From Chara braunii (taxonomy: Eukaryota; Streptophyta; Charophyceae; Charales; Characeae), in NCBI GenBank assembly GCA_003427395.1, contig BFEA01000151.1, forward strand, positions 2,207,025 to 2,238,094: 31,070 bases of DNA. The letters are read 5' to 3'. Within the stretch, counting starts at the first letter, position 1. Every line of letters starts with the position of its first letter. The position numbers were made by a program, and so were the translations under genes. Shown piece by piece: positions 25,404-31,070 of the stretch. Below the pieces are notes generated by a model. The model did no database searches, was not told the DNA's origin, and saw only the letters and a list, made by a program, of their open reading frames with translations.

Positions 25404-26380
25404 TGTTTTGTTCCGTCTTTGTTTTCTTTCTTTTTAAAAGATGTGTGGCCGGAGGAATGTCTCGACAGGCCACTGCAAGGAAAATGAGCGATAGCGAACC
25501 TCAGAAACCAAGCAGCATCATACACATGAGACCAGATAGTCGCGAACTTGAACCAAAAGCACAATTGCAGCACGAGTCCCACCAAATAAGAGCATAGCAA
25601 AAGCTCATAAAGTGACAATGTTCAAATAGTCGCATCATCATCAACAAAGAACCAATGTCGACATCCTATCTGGCGCTCTGCGCCCGGACTAGGAATGGCA
25701 AATTCTATCTAGTCTATCTACAATGTCGTTGGTGACATCAACAGCTCCGCGAAGTACGAGTAGATCTCGTCCAATGCCGTTCGCCTCAAGCACCAGGTAT
25801 GTCTCTCGTATCACTCACAACCTCGATCCCCCACTCACAGATGCCACATGCACCCAAGGACCACCATGCGCCCCATCCAGCTCAGCGCAGCGCAGCTTGG
25901 GTATGGCTGCCTGCTCTCCCTGCTCGCCCATGGGCCTGGCCAGCGATTAGCGCAGCAGCGCTTGCGCAGCATGCGGCCAGTGCCTGAATGCCAAATGCAA
26001 GGGCAGGCCCTTTCCTATATGGAAGTGCCCTGCCTGCTGCGTGCGGCCAGGCTGTGTTGGGCCTCGGTCTAGAAGCTTCCGGTAGGCCCCGAGAAGCTGA
26101 GCCCCGGTCCTAACGAATCAGGCCCAGGGCCTGTGACGGTTGCTTGTGCCCAACTGCCTGCAGCCTGGGTTCGACCCATGTTGTGTTTCAGGCCCAGGGC
26201 CTGCCTCAGTTACTTACAAAAAAGGCAGCCAGGGCCTGGGCGCTCTCAACCAACTGGCGCTGCACAACTGCCTGAATTTTCCCCCAGTTGCGTGGTAGCC
26301 TGAAAATAGGCCTTGTGGTTTTGGTCGGGCCTGCCTTCACTTAGGGCGGCCGACAGTGCTGCTTGCAGGGTCGAAGGGCC
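25404..26380. other. GC-rich repeat-like stretch, no firm gene
   Basis: 25404-25720 shows nothing I can identify. From about 25880 the sequence is rich in CAGGCCCAGGGCCTG-type words (26118-26132, 26193-26207) and tRNA-like pieces: an A-box-like GCGCCAGTTGGTTGAGAGCG (minus, near 26262-26240) and a B-box-like GGGTTCGACCC (26168-26178). Several overlapping worn SINE fragments are likely. A frame from 25723 with a possible 44-nt intron is noted under rejected items. Confidence 0.4.
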
Positions 26381-26387
26381 TCATCGG

Positions 26388-26441
26388 GGGGTGGAACCCT
26401 CGTCCATGAAGCAAGGCAGCAGTTATGCGCTTAACTGGTTA
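26388..26441 (-). repeat. tRNA-like SINE head abutting the second gypsy element
   Basis: On the minus strand, AACCAGTTAAGCGC resembles an A box and GAGGGTTCCACCCCC a T arm with a B box, about 40 nt apart as in a tRNA. The first bases of the A box overlap the last recognisable integrase codons (SPNQL), so part of the match may be chance. It marks where the retrotransposon sequence stops. Confidence 0.35.
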
Positions 26442-26630
26442 GGACTAACGCCGGTACTACTACAAATAACATTGTTGTACAAGCTGGCGATGAGAGGCAA
26501 CTGCTCATCCCAATCATCTTGGTTGGGCTTGATGTAATCAGTAAGTGCTGTACCACTCTGTTCATTTGTTCGGCTTGTCCGTTGGCTTCGGGATGATTCC
26601 CTGAAGTCATTTGAAGTTATCAAGATAGAT
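26436..26630 (-). pseudogene. pol: integrase remnant of second gypsy element
   Basis: Encodes, in two frames, the region after the second catalytic Asp: SGNHPEANGQAEQMNRV, then YIKPNQDDWDEQLPL and YNNVICSSTGVSPN. The zinc-binding domain and the first two catalytic Asp residues are missing: the RNase H-integrase linker (GLIYLDN) runs straight into this part at about 26620, so several hundred bases are deleted. A frameshift lies within it. Confidence 0.8.
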
Positions 26631-27400
26631 TAGCCCATCCACCATCACAAACTCACTTTTTGTGGCCTTGTCTTTTGCCTGAAGTTTGCGGATGATGTCC
26701 ATCGTGACAGGGTCTTCCTGATAGGCTCCCACCAATGATTGAGTTACTTCTTTAGATACACCAAAGTCAGAAACTAGCGCACCTAGGTAGTCTTCCCTAC
26801 GAGATAGCGCGTCTGCAACCTTGTTGTACTCTCCCTTCAGGTACTCAAGCTTGAAGTCATATTGGTCTATGACCTCAATCCATCGCTTAAGTGCATCAGA
26901 AAGAGCCGGTTGAGTCTTGATCCATTTGAGGGTCTGATGATCAGTCCTCAGATAGAAGAATCTTCCCAAAAGGAAGTGTCTCCAATGGACAAGTGCCTTG
27001 TAGAGAGCGTAGAGTTCCCTTTCGTAGGTGGACTTAGCCAATTTCTTCGATGGCATCTTCTTACTCATATACTCAATCGGTCTCAACTTTTTCCCATCTT
27101 GCTGAGCCAGCACTGCGCCAATGTATTGGCTTGCGTCAGTGGTCACTATGAATGGCTTCTGCGGATCGGGAACCATGAGAACTTCGTGATTCATGAGTGC
27201 ATGCTTCAATCTCTTGAAAGCACCCTCGCACTCATCACTCCAGTCCCACGGTGTGTCAAGTCGAGTTAGATCTGTCAAAGGAGAGGCGACTGTAGAATAG
27301 TTCTTTACGAAGTTCCTATAGTAGCCGCACATTCCTAAGAAAGATAACTGTCTGAGGTCGTGGCCAGTCTCGAATACTAGCCACTTTCGCATCTTCCGGC
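26631..27400 (-). pseudogene. pol: reverse transcriptase end and RNase H of second gypsy element
   Basis: LSFLGMCGYYRNFVKNYSTV is the reverse transcriptase thumb. TTDASQYIGAVLAQQDG has the first RNase H Asp, but one residue is missing after SQY compared with the usual pattern. STYERELYALYKAL has the Glu, and RTDHQTLKWI and YNKVADALSRR complete the active-site region. The linker to integrase (MVDGLIYLDN) follows. It is in a different frame from the upstream reverse transcriptase, with the change near 27370-27400. Confidence 0.9.
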
Positions 27401-28884
27401 CTAATTCCCTCCGCGGATACTTCATGACCCAAGTATAGAATCTTAGTGCGACCGAATTCACACTTCTCTAAGTTGACCTTATACTTGTGCTGTCGTAGGA
27501 GTGAGAGAACTCTCTCAACATGTTGTGCGTGCTCCTCGTCAGACTTACTAAAGATCAGAATGTCGTCTAGATAGACTACGACAAACTTATCTAAATGGTC
27601 ATGGCAGATCCGATTCATAGCGTGCTGGAATGTACCCTGCGCATTACAAAGACCGAAAGGCATCACGACAAACTCATACAGACCATATCTAGTCTGAAAA
27701 GCTGTTTTGTGTTGGTCCTGAGGTCTTATCGCTATCTGATGATATCCGGATTTCAAGTCTATCTTCGTATAGTACTTGCATCCTTGCACTCTATCCAATA
27801 GGTCGTCTATGCGAGGTAGAGGCTGTGCGTTTTTCACAGTGATGGCATTGAGGCCCCTATAATCAATGCACATCCTCAAAGTACCCCCCTTCTTCGGTAC
27901 GAATAGCACGGGTGATCCGTAAGGGGAAGTATTAGGCCGAATCCATCCCTTCTCTGTCAGCTCCTTGAGTTGCTTCCGAAGTTCATCTAACTCGGCAGGG
28001 GCCATCCTATAGATCCTTCCCTTTGGGGTCTTACTCCCTGGAATGATTTCTATAGCGTGGACGACTTCCCTATCAACAACTCCTGTGGGCTCCTCGAACA
28101 GATCAAGGAACTTAGCAATGACGCGTTCTATCTCTGGGGGTGTTTTAACGGCCTCCCCCTTCTCAGAGACATAAACAAGGTACATACCCTCCTCTTGGTT
28201 TTGCTTGTAATAATTGTAGAACGCTGATGCACACAAGCAGCCATATGTATCTACAATATTGCTGGCCTTGAACTTAGTCATTCTGACAGTTCGGCCATCG
28301 GGCAACTTCTGTTTGAGCACCTTCTTATCCCAGTCAAACTGGGGCTTAGCAATATCGAGGTAGTACATGCCTAGCAACATGTCAAATGGCAAGTCGTTAC
28401 TAACAAAAAATGAGATCTTATGGTTAAGCTCACCTCCTCCATAGGAGAAGGTACAGACTACGTCCTTGAGGTAGTCTGTGACAATCATGCGCTCCTTGTT
28501 GGCCAAAGTAGATGCTACTGGTCTACTAAGGTGCCGTACCCGGTCCTGTAGGTGCAGCCTTTCCAAACAGTCGCGACTTATGTAATTTCGCGTGGAGCCT
28601 GTGTCTATGAAGGCACCACATTTGCGGCCTCCTACATCCACTTCCACAACGAAATGTTCCCCTCTAGGACCCTTTTTTAGCGCCGCNCAAGACTCACGAG
28701 GGTCCTTGTTTGACCACTCGCCTTCTAAGTCTTCTAAGGNCTCAGACACATCTAACGTACAGAGCATAGTTTGGTCTAGATGCGTCTGCGNGGTAGCTAA
28801 GGAGTCATTAGCTTCGGCCTTGTCATGAAGTGAGGAGGGTATCATTCCCACTTCATCTTGAGTAGAAGCCGCTATCACTTCCAC
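27370..28884 (-). pseudogene. pol: protease and reverse transcriptase of second gypsy element
   Basis: About 500 codons are open. Protease: CGAFIDTGSTRNYIS with the DTG triad, and LPFDMLLGMYYLD. Reverse transcriptase: [71 protein letters not shown] with the YLDD box, and TKILYLGHEVS. All catalytic motifs are present, making this the best preserved gene in the window. Three ambiguous bases (28687, 28740, 28791) fall in the N-terminal linker. The frame is lost after IRDWPRPQT. Confidence 0.92.
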
Positions 28885-28913
28885 TGGCCCTACGCGTTTC
28901 CTGAGCTAGAAGC

Positions 28914-29648
28914 CTAGGAAATAGTTGCCCCAACCTTTGGTGCAACCTTTTGCGTAGCGTTCGGGCACTTCCACTGCGTGTGTCCGTATTCACCGCAGTT
29001 GATACAAGCGCCACGCGATCTGCGGTCACGCCACACGTCCTGGTCAAGACCTACCTTCACCCACTCAGCATGTTTGGACTGATTGGAGGCGGCCTTCCCT
29101 TGACTCCTAGGTTGGCCCTTCCCTCGGCCACCTGCCTTAGTCTTTACTACCGCGGCGAGGGTGCTACCCTCAGCTACCTCCTCGCCGTCATACTCTGAGT
29201 AGTCCATCAGGTCAGAGAGCTCATCGATCTCAATTTGAGTCCCATCAGACTCAACCATCATCAACTTTGCCCCCTTCTTCTTCCACTCCTGAGGACTCTT
29301 CTTCTTCTTTGAGTCATTCCCTGAGGTGGGTTGAGCATTGCCTAGTGTGGCCTCTAAGTCTAAGGCTTTCCTAGACAATGTCTCAAATGAGTGGTACTCA
29401 GTGTGTGCCTCACTGGCTAGTAAGTTCCTCGTGTTCTCAGGTAGACATCTAACAAATGTGGTTAAGAGGAACTGGTCACTGTAGTTGATGCCTGGGACGA
29501 GGATCAGGCTCTCGACGGTAGTCGTAAGCTCCCTAACTGACCTAAACTTGCGTTGGTCAAGTTTGTTAATGGCATCAGTGGCCTTTTGAGCCTCTTGTGG
29601 GTTATGCCATCGAGCTTCTACCATCTCCATGAATTGGTCTAGAGTCAA
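28914..29648 (-). pseudogene. gag: Gag, capsid C-terminal part and nucleocapsid, second gypsy element
   Basis: MTLDQFMEMVEARWHNPQEA, then KFRSVRELTTTVESLI and LTTFVRCLPENTRNLL, are the helical capsid region of Ty3-type Gag. A Lys-rich stretch, an acidic stretch (DELSDLMDYSEYDGEE) and a basic tract (KAGGRGKGQPRSQGK) follow. The zinc knuckle CINCGEYGHTQWKC (CX2CX4HX4C) lies at 29006-28965 and would bind the RNA. The frame ends shortly after; Pol begins in another frame about 30 bp on, as often between gag and pol. Confidence 0.85.
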
Positions 29649-30153
29649 AGACTTCCCAATCTGCCATGCGTCGCCCGTACCCAGCTTTCACAACTACCCC
29701 ATCTAACCATTTGGCTGCTTTACCCTCTGGGTAAGATGTCGCAGTTACCACCTCATCCTCTGGCAAGGTCCTTTTGGCCTTCACCCAAATCGGGACCGTC
29801 CTCAACCATGTGTTGAGTTCCTCGTCCTTTCTCTCGCCTGAGAAGGCAAGAGGCGGTTTCATTGGGGTCTTGGGGTACCATTGACCTTGCTGCTGTCCAG
29901 ATTGTTGAACAGGTTGTTGTGGTGATGTAGCAATCACCACCGGACGCGAAGAAGAAGATGCAAAAGTATGTGCTGCTGCTGCGGATGTACCACTTGGTTG
30001 TGAACCAGCTTGAACTGGAAAAGGGCCTGACATCGCCGATAACGGCAACGACGATTGTGCCGGTGGCCTAAATCCTGGCCTTGTTAGGATGTCCAGAATC
30101 TGGTCCAAAGTGCTCTGCATGAAGTCCAACCTGCTGTCCACATGCGCATGCAG
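29602..30153 (-). pseudogene. gag: Gag, N-terminal half, second gypsy element
   Basis: LDFMQSTLDQILDILTRPG begins the frame, then a low-complexity Pro/Ser/Gln-rich linker (SPQQPVQQSGQQQGQ). LAFSGERKDEELNTWLRTVP then YPEGKAAKWLDG are the start of the capsid domain. A frame change at about 29650 leads into the next segment. Upstream, the TAG at 30154-30156 (context MLxLHAHVDSRL, probably an earlier Gln) separates it from the first part. Confidence 0.75.
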
Positions 30154-30156
30154 CTA

Positions 30157-30728
30157 TAGCATGTTGTTCCTCGACACTTTCATGGGCTCATTCATTCCTG
30201 AATCGTCGAAGCCCTCCAAGTCAGCCTTGTCAACGTTTCAAGCCTGGCTGTTCTATTCTTTATCTCTTTTTCTCTATCGGTAGCCTCTTTCAGATCCTTC
30301 TCTAACTGTGCACGGATCCTTTTGACCTGTTGGAGCTCTCTCATCTCCCTTTTGCGAGGAGTCAACGGGCTGTACTGCGAGCCCGCCATTTGACTTGTAG
30401 ATTGTCTAGAACCTGTTGAACTGGAAGTGTCAGTGGACCCTCTTGGCATTCCAAACTGGGGTCCAGACGAGAACGCAGCAGAAGTTGCAGCGGAGGATGC
30501 TGCTGAAGAAGTCATGGCTGCTGCCCTGGCTGCTGCTGCAGCCTGTTCCCTAGCTGCAAGGTTTGCTGCTTCTCTCGATGCTGGGAAAGCACGGGCTTTG
30601 CGTTCGGCACGAAGCCGTCTTTCTTCTCCCTCGTCTAGGGTCCTGAACACGTACGGGATCCTACTTGATCTTGCACGTGTTAATCTACCATCGTCAACTC
30701 TCTCCTCATCGACGTCTGATCCGCTCAT
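30157..30728 (-). pseudogene. gag: Gag start, second gypsy element
   Basis: Begins MSGSDVDEERVDDGRLTRAR and continues with a charged region, an Ala-rich stretch (EQAAAAARAAAMTSSAAS), a Ser/Thr-rich stretch and a predicted coiled coil (MRELQQVKRIRAQLEKDLKE). The start at 30728 is chosen because the sequence upstream carries an in-frame stop just before it. The frame changes near 30237, after which DLEGFDDSGMNEPMKVSRNN continues in another frame to the TAG at 30154. Confidence 0.75.
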
Positions 30729-30731
30729 GAG

Positions 30732-31070
30732 TTAGGCAGACTTTATCTGCACTAGAATCCCCTAATGGTATCCTACCGCAGCATGTGTCTGACCGGCACA
30801 TAGTTTTCTAGAAATGGATATGTCCGGCAAGTCCCCTACTATACCGATCAAGTGGCATGTCTACAACATTCACACAGTTTGTCTACATAGTCTAAATGCA
30901 CTTTGACTTGTTCACTTACAACAGCATTAGTTAGAACTGGCTATGGTAGCATACAACAGTCCTACACTAATCTGTCTGTGAGGTGTTAGCAGTCTGTCCA
31001 CCAACTAATCAAAGATACAAAAAGACAATGTAGCAGATGTATGATTGATGGGTATGGTTGTGTATACAGT
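30732..31070. other. leader of second gypsy element or flank, no LTR recognised
   Basis: No TG...CA boundary, no TGGTATC-type primer-binding site on the minus strand and no reading frame. It is probably the untranslated leader, with the LTR beyond the window edge. Confidence 0.4.

Larger units (their letters stand above)
26436..30731 (-). mobile_element. second Ty3/gypsy retrotransposon, 3'-truncated
   Basis: Read right to left: Gag with zinc knuckle, protease, reverse transcriptase, RNase H and a remnant of integrase. The domain order is Ty3/gypsy. Proteins differ clearly from the chromovirus at 659-24873 (long Ala/Ser-rich Gag start, different linkers), so it is a separate family. Sequence stops inside the integrase at about 26436, and no LTR, primer-binding site or chromodomain is visible. 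At least five frame changes and one TAG (30154-30156) show it is dead. Confidence 0.88.

Noticed and set aside
25723-26072. Host gene start with a 44-nt intron (GTATGT ... CACTCACAG, 25797-25840)
   Set aside because: Splice-like signals are present, but the joined frame has no domain and enters SINE-like repeat. The intron would be very short for a plant.

Overview
The window is eukaryotic, almost entirely transposable-element DNA, with no intact host gene that I can recognise. A green-lineage (streptophyte) genome is favoured but not proven. The retrotransposon primer-binding site resembles the 3' end of plant-type initiator tRNA-Met, a U6 snRNA fragment has a plant-like 5' stem, and several retroelement stop codons fit CAG/TGG-to-TAG transitions in CHG context. 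A fungus is not excluded. Bases 10754-11684 are an assembly gap, and scattered single Ns occur at 7925, 9416-9785 and 28687-28791.

The first 25 kb is a nested insertion series that can be unpicked from target-site duplications. (1) A tRNA-derived SINE (minus strand, about 633 bp, tandemly duplicated 3' part, poly-A tail) lies between near-identical 14-bp duplications at 141-154 and 25002-25015. (2) A Ty3/gypsy chromovirus (minus strand, LTRs TG...CA, about 6.5 kb when its own insertions are removed) landed in that SINE, with ATCC at 655-658 and 24874-24877. Its 3' LTR is 659-1653; its 5' LTR is split into 16325-16441 and 24006-24873. Gag, protease, reverse transcriptase, RNase H, integrase and a chromodomain are recognisable but broken. 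(3) Two large elements then landed in the chromovirus: element L (3540-13664, plus orientation, in the reverse transcriptase, duplication GCGT) and element R (16442-24001, minus orientation, in the 5' LTR, duplication GCGC). The uninterrupted 3' LTR is a pre-insertion reference for R. (4) L in turn holds a U6 snRNA-derived stretch and a tRNA-Glu-like SINE.

L and R are the most interesting objects. They are diverged members of one family with ends TGTCG...CGACA, a subterminal palindrome, 4-bp duplications and no convincing long reading frame. What is conserved between them looks structural: a TATA-like site about 600 bp from one end, a hairpin with a compensatory base-pair change, a 19-nt palindrome, a GC-rich block with indels that are not multiples of three, a repeat built around GCGCTTCCCGTAGGAA, and an array of about ten 31-nt hairpins. 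Each hairpin is 6 + 19 + 6. The 19-nt core is constant within an element and different between the two, while the 6-nt arms vary from unit to unit and stay complementary. This suggests selected RNA or DNA secondary structure in a non-coding mobile element. The terminal features fit either a DNA transposon using a retroviral-type integrase (Ginger-like) or a very long solo LTR.

Beyond the nest, a 222-bp hAT-like MITE (25174-25395, 8-bp duplication TTCATGCT) is followed by a GC-rich stretch with SINE-like fragments. A second, distinct Ty3/gypsy element (minus strand, about 26436-30728) follows, with gag, protease, reverse transcriptase and RNase H but a largely deleted integrase. Its LTRs are not visible in the window.
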